In this document: piece by piece, positions 8,457 through 16,589 of the stretch
How the letters are laid out: the number at the start of each line of letters is the position of its first letter
Position numbering within the stretch: position 1 is the first letter of the stretch
From: Pseudomonas sp. Bout1
GTDB taxonomy: Bacteria > Pseudomonadota > Gammaproteobacteria > Pseudomonadales > Pseudomonadaceae
Direction: 5' to 3'
Assembly: GCF_034314165.1 (NCBI RefSeq)
Contig: NZ_JAVIWK010000001.1
Coordinates: 3,487,001 to 3,551,000, forward strand
Length of the DNA stretch: 64,000 nt
Notes under the pieces: model-generated
What the model was told of the DNA's origin: nothing
Seen by the model: the letters and a program-made list of their open reading frames with translations, nothing else
Database searches by the model: none
Program-made: the position numbers and the translations under genes

Positions 8457-9880
8457 TGATAATTGTCCCTGATATGAAGACGCTGAGCGTTGTGCCTCGG
8501 TACTGCCCGGTAGCTCCTCAGTACATAGTCTACGAATCTGCCTATTCTATTCTCAGTCGGTTTTCGCTCTACAACGTCATCCGAGGCGATGCTCTAGTTA
8601 GGATCTTCGCCCCGCCAAAGGATCCGGCGGGCGGTAAGCGTAGCCGATGGCTAAACCTTGCTCATAGCGCTTCCGTTAATCCGGCGGCGCTTCAAGAGTG
8701 CTTTGCCCTAGATGGCGCTCAACGAAACTCCCTTTTTTTAGTCCCGTCGGCACTAACATTCAGTGATTGCGTCGCCACCACGTTAAGAGTGTGCCAGGTA
8801 TGTCTGGCGCGTGGTGTGCATTATTCCCTCTTCCAGTACCTACTGATTCAGCAGTGTCCGATCCATCAAGTGGAGTTGACCCAGGCCTGTCGGACCTGCG
8901 GTGGGGCCATGGATTATTCACTGAACAGCGGGTTGTTCCATATGCCATACGGTTGCCATCATTGCGGTCGACTCTTGCGGCGCAAAGGAAGCAGTAGTGG
9001 ATGGTCGTACTTGAATAAATCTGGGCTTGATCGTTTGACTTTAGCGCATCGAATCTTTGATCGTGGCAGGGACCGGAAGATCTATTTTGATATCAGTCAG
9101 CCCACCAATGTCTATTTCGATAATGCTGTGCAATTTTCCTCTGCCACCCAGGATTTCGCATTACATCAACGTGCGCTCTTCTTAGAAGTTCAGTGCAGCA
9201 TTGCAGCAGGGCAGGGCAGGCCTGACGCCTGCTTTTACAGGACAATGAATATCGGCCGTCGCGTACCGGTTGAGGAGACGCTGAACGATGAGGCTGTCAC
9301 CGCGCTTGTTTCAACGTTGAAATGTATCTTCCGGCAGATGAGGAAACGCTTTCTGCCTGGCATTAGGTTGAGCCACCAGCTGTTGGCTGGAATGTGGAGA
9401 AGCATTGAGGGGAGTGAAATCCCTAGACGAGGGTATCACTTGGTCGGCTATCTTGACTGGCTATGCTTTTGGTATGGCGTGCAGGCGCCAGCGGACTTGT
9501 GCTCGAAAGCGAGGCTATGCGTCATCGGGAAACTCAGAGCATGGCTTGACTCCAAGCGGATTCACGAAGTATTTACGCTATTAAAAGGAAGGCGCGAAAA
9601 GCAATGGCTGATATTGAAAATACTGGCTCATGAGGTCATCTATTTTATGGTCAGGCAATTGCAAACGTTATCCGCAGCTGCGCCCAGTGACTGTGCGACC
9701 CAATCAAGCCACGTAACCTATCACCGTACAATCCGCCCTGCTGCATGGGCTGTGGTTGTGCTGGCTAATGACGTAACTTGTACATTTCATTTTTCTGCTC
9801 GTTCCGCTTCAACTGAACTGAGTCGGTCGGGTATGAGTGCTGCAGAGCAGAAGGAGACGGTTGCGTCGCTGTCACGTTAG
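8456..9880 (+). CDS. tniQ: TniQ/TnsD-family target-selection protein
   Basis: 474 aa. The diagnostic TniQ zinc-binding array is visible: C113/C116 (RVCQVC), C134/H137 (QQCPIH), C145/C148 (ACRTC) and C167/C170 (GCHHC). The N terminus has the usual ESAYSILSRFSLYN segment. The ~250-residue extension makes it TnsD-sized, not the short TniQ of CRISPR-associated elements, so recognition of a specific DNA site is likely (inference). No cas genes accompany it. It overlaps tniB by 1 bp. The last ~50 residues are of low complexity. Confidence 0.88.
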   Translation: MIIVPDMKTLSVVPRYCPVAPQYIVYESAYSILSRFSLYNVIRGDALVRIFAPPKDPAGGKRSRWLNLAHSASVNPAALQECFALDGAQRNSLFLVPSALTFSDCVATTLRVCQVCLARGVHYSLFQYLLIQQCPIHQVELTQACRTCGGAMDYSLNSGLFHMPYGCHHCGRLLRRKGSSSGWSYLNKSGLDRLTLAHRIFDRGRDRKIYFDISQPTNVYFDNAVQFSSATQDFALHQRALFLEVQCSIAAGQGRPDACFYRTMNIGRRVPVEETLNDEAVTALVSTLKCIFRQMRKRFLPGIRLSHQLLAGMWRSIEGSEIPRRGYHLVGYLDWLCFWYGVQAPADLCSKARLCVIGKLRAWLDSKRIHEVFTLLKGRREKQWLILKILAHEVIYFMVRQLQTLSAAAPSDCATQSSHVTYHRTIRPAAWAVVVLANDVTCTFHFSARSASTELSRSGMSAAEQKETVASLSR

Positions 9881-9899
9881 CCAATGCTGCGTAAGGTGA

Positions 9900-11147
9900 T
9901 TAGCGCTCACGCCGACCCACTCCGGTTATGTTTTCATTACCCTCTTCGGAAATGAACACCCGACCGGTGCGAAGGCTGGAATTCTCCAGCGCGTTAGGTA
10001 TGCCGAAGGCGTCTGCACCTTCCGATGCGGCCAAAGCCATTCTGGCGTTACGAATCGCGTCGTCCCAATCTACGTAGAAATAATGGTCGTCCAATGCTGT
10101 TGACGCTGCCTGCGGCAGCCCAGTCTCAACATCAAGCGAAAACTGGAGATTGACTACCTTTTTACGTTTTTCATCGAGTGATCTTACGACCGTGAGCTCA
10201 CTGACAAAATCTTCCGGAAAGGGATCTGCGCTTGGACAGTAAAGGTCGATAGCTGGAGCGCAGTTCACGCTTGTCACCATGAGCGCAAAGCGGTAGCGGC
10301 GCTCCAATACGACGTCTATCGCATGTGCGTCCATCGCGAACTCGACCTGAGCATCCCCCATGCTGAACAAGTGATGATGCTTACCGTGGTACTCTACCAG
10401 GTGATGATGCCGACCTAACAACACCTGCAGTAGCATTGCAGTACCCTCCGTCAGGCGGGCCTTTTTATCGTTGCCGAATTGGAAGTGCCAATCATCGACG
10501 CATTCAAAAATCAGATCAGCACATTGTGTTCTCGCGAGGTCGGAGGTGGTGCATCCCGTTTCGTGCATCAGGCCAATCATCGCGAGATCTCTCACCCAGT
10601 GGTCCAAGCCCCGGCATGTATCGCCTACCAGTTCCAGGTATTCTTCTGAGTGCAGTCTTGCCTGCGCCGTGAGCTCTGTGGTGTGGGCAAAGGACTTGGC
10701 TTGACGGTAGAGCTTTTTCATCTGGCAACGCAGGGGGTCCAGATTTTTGCCGAAGCGGTGTTCCTGCCAGTTCATGGCGGCGGCTATTCTAGAGGCGGCC
10801 TGGCGATTGCTCAGTCGACCCAAGCCCTTCAGTTCACGATTGATGAGCAAATCATCAACGTATAATGGCAGGTAGTAATTCCTAGGTTCTGTCGGCTCTG
10901 CCGGGCCTGGGTACAAACTGATATGTGAAAGATAAAAATAAACATATGCCTCCAATGGCAGAAGGCTATCACTGAGCGATTTGTACCGAGTGTGGCGCAA
11001 CCATAAGTCGAAATGCTGAAGATAGCGCGCCACCTTACGCTGCCTGCGCATTGGTACGGTATGCAGCACAAAATCGGAGATATCCTGACCCAGACTGGGA
11101 ATGAAGTAGAGTGTTTGCATTGGCGTCATGGGCTGTCCCGCTGGCAA
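9900..11147 (-). CDS. Divergent tyrosine-recombinase-like protein
   Basis: 415 aa, convergent with tniQ. Residues ~25-170 look like an all-helical core-binding domain. A segment WVRDLAMIGLMHETGCTTSDLARTQCADLIF matches the RDRALLLLLYATGLRVSEL-type box I region of tyrosine recombinases, although the key Arg position reads Thr-Ser-Asp-Leu. I could not find an unambiguous HxxR...Y set in the C-terminal half, so it may be a non-catalytic relative or a very diverged one. Its position at the end of the transposition operon suggests a resolvase-like or targeting role; that is inference only. Confidence 0.5.
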   Translation of the reverse strand: MPAGQPMTPMQTLYFIPSLGQDISDFVLHTVPMRRQRKVARYLQHFDLWLRHTRYKSLSDSLLPLEAYVYFYLSHISLYPGPAEPTEPRNYYLPLYVDDLLINRELKGLGRLSNRQAASRIAAAMNWQEHRFGKNLDPLRCQMKKLYRQAKSFAHTTELTAQARLHSEEYLELVGDTCRGLDHWVRDLAMIGLMHETGCTTSDLARTQCADLIFECVDDWHFQFGNDKKARLTEGTAMLLQVLLGRHHHLVEYHGKHHHLFSMGDAQVEFAMDAHAIDVVLERRYRFALMVTSVNCAPAIDLYCPSADPFPEDFVSELTVVRSLDEKRKKVVNLQFSLDVETGLPQAASTALDDHYFYVDWDDAIRNARMALAASEGADAFGIPNALENSSLRTGRVFISEEGNENITGVGRRER

Positions 11148-12266
11148 TCATCAACGACGGATCGTGGATTAAGCTTTAAGTCGCGCAAGTTCGCGCCTAT
11201 CTGATCAAGCGAAGCGTCTTGATGCAGGGGCTCCTGGAGCAGGGCGCTGATTATCGGGCATGTTCACTGGCCTGTTGTCGCGGCCTAGGAGTAACCCACC
11301 TTTGCATCCACAGCCTGGAATGGCATTCCAGGCTCTGCTGCCCCTACACACAACTCAGGGGTGACATCCAGCAAAGCCACGACGCGGGCCGCGCTGGTTC
11401 TTGAGTGCGCTGGCGCTCATGGTAGGCCTTTCTTCGCCGCACCTGACGGAGCTCAACTTCCAGGTTAGCAAACTCAGTGGCGACCATTGACTGGAATTGG
11501 TCGCGCAACGTGCAAGCGGCCCGCTTGTCACGTCATCTCCAAGTGATGAGCAGCAGTGCATCGGTACATTCGTCCGCTACGCCTGTTCGTTCTTAATACG
11601 CTTTGACGGGCGGGTGCCGTCAGGCTGAGAATCCGTTTCGCGCTTCTCCTTGGCGCGTCGACTCTCCCGGAGGTGAGGTTGTCGACAGGACGCCTCGCCC
11701 GCAGGCCAGCGCCGCGCAGCCCGTGACCGGACGACGGTCCAGCGGGAGCCGCTGCGGACCCAACGCGAGGGGCTCCGCGCTGTTCCGCAGGGCCTGCGCC
11801 ATTTGTCTGGCTGGGTGATCGCAGCCGATCAAAGGGTCTTGAGCGGCCATCAGGTTCCTGCTCTCCGGTGGAGGTCGACCCTTTGCAACCTTCGCACGGC
11901 GCGGTTGGGTGATGCTAGTAGGGGGCTTGAGGGGTGAAGCGGACGCGGCTTAACAAGGCGCGGGGCGAACAGCAGGCAGAGCGTTGGCTGATCGCCGCCG
12001 GCGCGCTTGCAAGCCCTCGCATGGTCACCCCGTGCCGGATCCTTGGCTAGCGGGAACCGCTTGTCGGAACCCACTCCGATCTGGCATTGTCGACGTGCTG
12101 ACCTTTTTCGCTCACAGCCCCCGAACAGTGCGGCTGGGCAACTCAGTGGTAAGGCTTTTCGCCGAAGCGGGCGACTGATACGGACATATGAGCACTTCAC
12201 CCAGTTATGGAGACAAGCGACAATGGATGTGTCGACTCAGCTGCAGCCCTCAGGAAGCGTTTCTCT
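11148..12266. other. 1.1-kb stretch without a supported gene
   Basis: It separates the tyrosine-recombinase-like gene from the four-gene operon. Short ORFs on both strands are GC-rich, of low information content and match nothing I recognise. This may be decayed cargo or a boundary of the transposon. The operon promoter should lie in its last ~200 bp, but no consensus box is convincing. Confidence 0.4.
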
Positions 12267-13583
12267 ATGACTGCCAAATTTACCTGGACCAACCCTTCGG
12301 TGCTCAGCTTTGCCGAGGGTGAAGATCCTGTCATAGCGATGGAAAGTCGCGCCCGCCAACTGGTCCTTCAGGCAATGGACGATGGTTGGGGCGGCCCCCC
12401 CTTTGACCCTCTCGCGCTTGCCACTTTGCTCAATATCCGCACGGAAGCTCGCGGAGATATTCCCGACGCCCGCCTGCGCCCACTCGACAGTGGTCACCTG
12501 GTGCTGGAGTACAATCCCATGCGTCCTCGCGGCCGGCTGAGATTCTCCATCGCCCACGAAGTCGCTCACTCGTTGTTTGCCGACTGCAGTGAAGAAGTCC
12601 GCCACCGTAACGGCGACACGGCGAGTCGGCGAGACAACTGGCAGCTTGAAGTGCTGTGCAATATCGGCGCCGCCGAACTGCTGATGCCATTGGGAAGTTT
12701 TCCCCAGTTGGCGGACAGTGTCCCGACCATCCGCCAAGTTGCAGAGATCAGAAAAACCTTCGATGTATCGGTCGAGGCGTGCCTTATACGAAGCATTAAG
12801 CTCGCAACATCGCCCAGTGCGGCGTTTTGCGCCTCTTTCCATCCGGAGGATAATGCCTATCGAGTTGATTACGTCATTCCGGCCCCGGGCTGGAGTTGCC
12901 CGATCAGGCCCGGGCAATCTTTTGCCGACGAAGGCGTCGTCTCTGAAGCCAGTGCAATCGGGTTCACGTCGATTGGCGACGAAGAGCTGCAGGGCAATAG
13001 TTACCGAATCGAATGCATGGGCCTCGCTCCCTACCCTGGAAGCCTGGTCCCACGAGTCGTCGGTATTCTTCGTCCCAATCAAGACACCGAGTTCAATCAT
13101 CCGTCGTTAAGTGAAGTGGTAGGGGATGTCCTGTCACCACACGGCAGCGGCCCGAGGCTTATCGCCCATGTGGTGCCTAACACTCCAGCACAATGGGGCG
13201 GACGTGGGTTTGCGCACCAGGTAAAAAAACAGTTCCCTAACGTCTGGAACCAATACAAATTAGAAACCGTGGCCGCAGACCGCATTCCTGCACTTGGCCA
13301 AGTTTACATTGGGGCACATCGTAATGGGATCAGCTTTGCGCACATGGTGGCGCAGAAAGGTTACGGCGCGATAAAAGGCCAGCGTCTGAGCTATGCCGCC
13401 TTCGCCGCCTGTCTGTCCCAAGTGCGAGAAAAAGCCCTTGAGATTGGTGCCTCTGTCCATATGCCCAGAGTCGGGACAGGGCACGGGGGGGCAAACTGGG
13501 AGGTGATTAAAGAGCTCATCACTGAAGAGTTGGTTGACAAGGGCGTTCGAACAACTGTTTATCAACTGCCTGCCCAAGCCTAA
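12267..13583 (+). CDS. ImmA/IrrE-type metallopeptidase fused to a macrodomain
   Basis: 438 aa from the ATG at 12267, which has AGGAAG at 12252-12257; the open frame upstream to 12207 lacks a site. Residues ~30-190 are a COG2856 (ImmA/IrrE) zinc peptidase: HEVAH at 97-101, preceded by LRFSIA and followed by an AAELLMP segment. Residues ~285-435 fit a macrodomain: GPRLIAHVV, a GGRGFA loop, LGQVYIG, ahMVAQKGYG, then VHMPRVGTGHGGANWEVIKELI. ImmA/IrrE proteins cleave repressors or activate stress responses; macrodomains bind or remove ADP-ribose. The combination suggests a switch responding to ADP-ribosylation. It is first of four genes in one operon (29-bp gap to the next). Confidence 0.85.
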   Translation: MTAKFTWTNPSVLSFAEGEDPVIAMESRARQLVLQAMDDGWGGPPFDPLALATLLNIRTEARGDIPDARLRPLDSGHLVLEYNPMRPRGRLRFSIAHEVAHSLFADCSEEVRHRNGDTASRRDNWQLEVLCNIGAAELLMPLGSFPQLADSVPTIRQVAEIRKTFDVSVEACLIRSIKLATSPSAAFCASFHPEDNAYRVDYVIPAPGWSCPIRPGQSFADEGVVSEASAIGFTSIGDEELQGNSYRIECMGLAPYPGSLVPRVVGILRPNQDTEFNHPSLSEVVGDVLSPHGSGPRLIAHVVPNTPAQWGGRGFAHQVKKQFPNVWNQYKLETVAADRIPALGQVYIGAHRNGISFAHMVAQKGYGAIKGQRLSYAAFAACLSQVREKALEIGASVHMPRVGTGHGGANWEVIKELITEELVDKGVRTTVYQLPAQA

Positions 13584-13612
13584 GCGCTTGAGCCTACCGT
13601 CAAGGAAGTCGG

Positions 13613-15223
13613 ATGAAACCCAAAGCCATCGTTTTATCTGGCCGTGTCGGTGCCGGGAAAACTACGTTAGCTCAGCTCTTGGTGGCGAAGGCGGGGGCAA
13701 AACTGATCAAGACGAAAGACTTGATTAAAGACGCTATCCCGAGCACGGGCACCTCTCGCAGAGCTCGCCATAATGCGGGCCTAAGGCTTGACCGGATGAC
13801 CAACGGTGGCTGGCTCGCCAATACGCTCAGCTCACGTTTGATCAACGACAAAGACCTGACCCTGGTGGTTGTCGATGCGGTCAGGTCGGCTGAGCAAATC
13901 AAGTTTCTACGGCACAGCGGCTGGTTGGTGACCCACGTTCATCTGCAGGCCAGTGAGCACGTACTTGCCAAACGCTATGAGCAACGTGGTAGCGCCGCAG
14001 AGACGGCTGACTATGACGAAGTGGCTGGTTTTTCAACCGAGCGTCACTCTAACGCCTTGGCGAAAATCGCAGACGTGGTGATTGACAGTGATCGCTGTAA
14101 TCGTGACGACGTCTACGCGCGAGTGATCGCTCGACTGGAAAACCGTCCCATCATTGCGCTGCCCATGGTCGATGTGTTGGTGGGTGGGCAATACGGGAGC
14201 GAGGGCAAAGGCAACATTGCCCACTATCTGGCCCCTGAGTACGACGTGCTCGTCCGCGTCGGCGGTCCCAATGCTGGGCACAAGGTTTATCGGATTGACG
14301 ACCAGCCCTACACCTTCCGGCAGTTGCCCTCCGGCGCGTTGGGCAATAAAGACGCCACCCTAGTCATCGGCGCCGGCGCCGTGATCAGTTTGGACGTGCT
14401 GCTGCGAGAAATAACCGAGCTGGCACTCACCTTTGACAAGGTGATCATTGATCCACAAGCGATGATTATCGACCAGGCGGACATTGTGTGGGAGGAGCGG
14501 GTTCTTAAGACGGCGATTGGCTCGACGGCTCAAGGGATTGGGAGGGCCACGGCCAGGAAAATCCTGGAGAGGGTCCCCGATTCGAAAGTTCGCCTGGCTA
14601 AAGATATTCCCCACCTCAAGCATTACATCCGAGACTCCGTGGAGTTTTTTGCAACCTGCCTCTCGGGCGGGAAAAGGGTGATGCTTGAAGGGACTCAAGG
14701 GACCTCGCTCAGCCTTCACCACGGCTTTTACCCGCACGTGACCTCCAGGGCCACGACGGCCGCCGCGTGCTTGTCCGAAGCCGGCTTGTCACCCAGGCAC
14801 GTGAGGAAGGTGATGATGGTCTGCCGAACCTATCCCATCCGCGTCGGTGATTCGGTGACGGGAATGTCTTCCGGTTTCATGAGCCAACCCATCGAATTCA
14901 GCGACATCGCCGAACGGTCAGGCATTCCGGTAGCAGAGTTTGCGCAAACGGAAGTTGGCTCGGTGTCGCATCGGCCACGCCGAGTCGCGGAGTTTGACTG
15001 GGCCCAACTGAGAAGGTCGTTGATCCTCAATGGTCCGACGGATATCGCCTTAACCTTTGCGGACTACATCGATATCAAGAACCGAACTGCCTTTCGCTAT
15101 GAACAGCTTTCTGACCAAACCCTGCGCTTTATTGAAGAGATCGAGAAGGTCAGTGGAATTCCTGTCTCCATGATTTCAACCGCGTTTAATGAAAGAAACA
15201 TCATTGATAGAAGAATGTGGTAA
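13613..15223 (+). CDS. P-loop kinase fused to adenylosuccinate-synthetase (PurA/PurZ)-like domain
   Basis: 536 aa, two domains. Residues 1-180 are a nucleoside/nucleotide-kinase-like P-loop domain (Walker A GRVGAGKT at 10-17, VVVDAVRSAEQ at 86-95). Residues ~185-536 are a short PurA-type domain: GGQYGSEGKG (191-200), GGPNAGHKV with the catalytic-type H223, AIGSTAQGIG, LEGTQGTSLSLHHGFYPHVT, an Asp-loop of the HRPRR type (453-457), and an end at ISTAFNERNIIDRR. The normal PurA Asp in GDEGKG is Ser196, the substitution known from phage PurZ, which condenses Asp with dGMP. Its ~350-aa length also fits PurZ and archaeal enzymes. A purine-nucleotide-modifying enzyme with its own kinase is inferred. 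Confidence 0.85.
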   Translation: MKPKAIVLSGRVGAGKTTLAQLLVAKAGAKLIKTKDLIKDAIPSTGTSRRARHNAGLRLDRMTNGGWLANTLSSRLINDKDLTLVVVDAVRSAEQIKFLRHSGWLVTHVHLQASEHVLAKRYEQRGSAAETADYDEVAGFSTERHSNALAKIADVVIDSDRCNRDDVYARVIARLENRPIIALPMVDVLVGGQYGSEGKGNIAHYLAPEYDVLVRVGGPNAGHKVYRIDDQPYTFRQLPSGALGNKDATLVIGAGAVISLDVLLREITELALTFDKVIIDPQAMIIDQADIVWEERVLKTAIGSTAQGIGRATARKILERVPDSKVRLAKDIPHLKHYIRDSVEFFATCLSGGKRVMLEGTQGTSLSLHHGFYPHVTSRATTAAACLSEAGLSPRHVRKVMMVCRTYPIRVGDSVTGMSSGFMSQPIEFSDIAERSGIPVAEFAQTEVGSVSHRPRRVAEFDWAQLRRSLILNGPTDIALTFADYIDIKNRTAFRYEQLSDQTLRFIEEIEKVSGIPVSMISTAFNERNIIDRRMW

Positions 15224-15235
15224 CCAAGGATCATC

Positions 15236-15889
15236 ATGCAGCTAGAGACCTTTATCGCCCATTATCCTCGCTTGTACCATATGGCCGAAGCCGGCACCTG
15301 GCCTTCTATTAAACAGCACGGCTTGCTGAGCACCCTCGCAGTGCTGGATCGGTATGGTATCGCTGGGCCTCAGCGCCTGGTTTTGGAGACCCAGCACCGG
15401 CCTAGCAAGGTGACGGTAGGGCCACTAGACAACGCTATCGTGCTAAGGGATCAGATCCCTATGCCGCCCAAGCGCCTTGAAGACGCGCTGATCGATGGAA
15501 CCACCCCAAGCCAATGGTACAAGCTGATCAACAGCAAAGTTTTTATGTGGGCAGAGGAACACCGGCTGTTCAAACTGCTCAATGCGCGCAGCTACAAAAA
15601 GCTCACCCATGACGTGCTGACTATCGATACGGCGTCGCTGGTCAGAGATTACGCGGAGAAAATCATGGTGTGCCGCATGAACTCGGGTAACACGTTTCCC
15701 ATGCCTCACGCGCGAGGCCTTGAGGATTTCATGAGCATCAGTGACTACCCGGTAAAACCCAGGTCTGGGGCACCGGCCAAGAAGGTAGTGGAAGTAGTCA
15801 CGGACTACTCCATCCCGAACATCAAGGACTATGTGATCGAGGTTCGTTCGATACAGGGGCAAACCGTTTTGGGCCACATAGGCTTATAG
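15236..15889 (+). CDS. DUF7002-type protein, possible ADP-ribosyltransferase fold
   Basis: 217 aa. The N terminus (YPRLYHMAEAGTWPSIKQHGLL) and the middle (LINSKVFMWAEEHRL, then HDVLTIDTASL) match what I know as DUF7002. The layout of an initial strand ending in Y-H, a W-x-S-I helix, a G-L turn and later a strand pair resembles ADP-ribosyltransferases such as Tpt1 and DarT. That fold assignment is inference; no catalytic Glu was pinned down. It sits 12 bp after the kinase-PurA gene and 5 bp before the second kinase. A macrodomain two genes upstream makes ADP-ribosylation plausible. Confidence 0.6.
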   Translation: MQLETFIAHYPRLYHMAEAGTWPSIKQHGLLSTLAVLDRYGIAGPQRLVLETQHRPSKVTVGPLDNAIVLRDQIPMPPKRLEDALIDGTTPSQWYKLINSKVFMWAEEHRLFKLLNARSYKKLTHDVLTIDTASLVRDYAEKIMVCRMNSGNTFPMPHARGLEDFMSISDYPVKPRSGAPAKKVVEVVTDYSIPNIKDYVIEVRSIQGQTVLGHIGL

Positions 15890-15894
15890 CCGCG

Positions 15895-16449
15895 ATGAAC
15901 GATCTCTGCGTCCTTCTCATCAGCGGGCCACTGGCGGTGGGGAAAACCTCGATCCGCGAGGCCCTGATCGCCCGGCATGGGTATGCTGCCGTGCAGTCAA
16001 GTCCCTACCTGAGACAACTCGCGGAACGCCGGGGAATTACCATCGATCGAGCTAACCTTCAGAGCTTAGGCGACGCCCTGGACCTAGAGACTCAATACAG
16101 TTGGATCGTGAAAAATGTCGCCCTCCCTCAGATAGCGGCGACGCCTGAGCAACACTTTTGGGTCGTGGACTCGGTGCGAAAAGCGGAACAGGTCAGACTG
16201 TTTCGCGACTACTTCGGATCAGTAATCACGCATGTTCATTTCACTTGTCCTGAGTCGGTCCTGAAAAACCGTTACGACACGAGAAGTCGCCAGGAAGATG
16301 GCATTTCTTATGAGGACGCCATAAATCATCCCAACGAAATTTCGGCGCGCGGCCTTTCACAGATTGCTGACCGAGTCGTGGAACTTGAAACGCTAACCAG
16401 CGAAAAGGCCGCTGACATGGTTGCAAAATGGTCCAATCCGAGCAGTTGA
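15895..16449 (+). CDS. P-loop nucleotide-kinase-like protein, paralog of the fused kinase domain
   Basis: 184 aa. Walker A is GPLAVGKT (~11-18). The core VVDSVRKAEQVRLFRDYFG followed by ITHVHF and a KNRYDTR lid Arg matches, block for block, VVDAVRSAEQIKFLRHSGW/VTHVHL/KRYEQR in the N-terminal domain of the kinase-PurA protein. The two are therefore paralogs inside one operon. A nucleoside monophosphate kinase role, or a role in activating a modified nucleotide, is likely but the substrate is unknown. It is the last gene of the operon; the next gene is convergent. Confidence 0.75.
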   Translation: MNDLCVLLISGPLAVGKTSIREALIARHGYAAVQSSPYLRQLAERRGITIDRANLQSLGDALDLETQYSWIVKNVALPQIAATPEQHFWVVDSVRKAEQVRLFRDYFGSVITHVHFTCPESVLKNRYDTRSRQEDGISYEDAINHPNEISARGLSQIADRVVELETLTSEKAADMVAKWSNPSS

Positions 16450-16589
16450 CCGGTACCTGCCTTAAAGGCCGAGAGTATTCCTACCCTTAGGGGAGCTTCT
16501 GGCGGATTTTTGACTGTTGCGAAGGGGCTGCGCGCTATCGATACGATCAACTGTTTAGTCGGTATTGGGAGAGTAAGTGTTCCGACCAC

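Noticed and set aside
11603..11850. Short GC-rich ORFs on both strands in the 1.1-kb gap
   Set aside because: Mutually overlapping, rich in Arg/Gly/Ala/Pro with no motifs; typical random frames in GC-rich DNA.
12237..13100. 287-codon minus-strand frame
   Set aside because: Antisense to the ImmA/IrrE-macrodomain gene, which has clear motifs and a ribosome-binding site.
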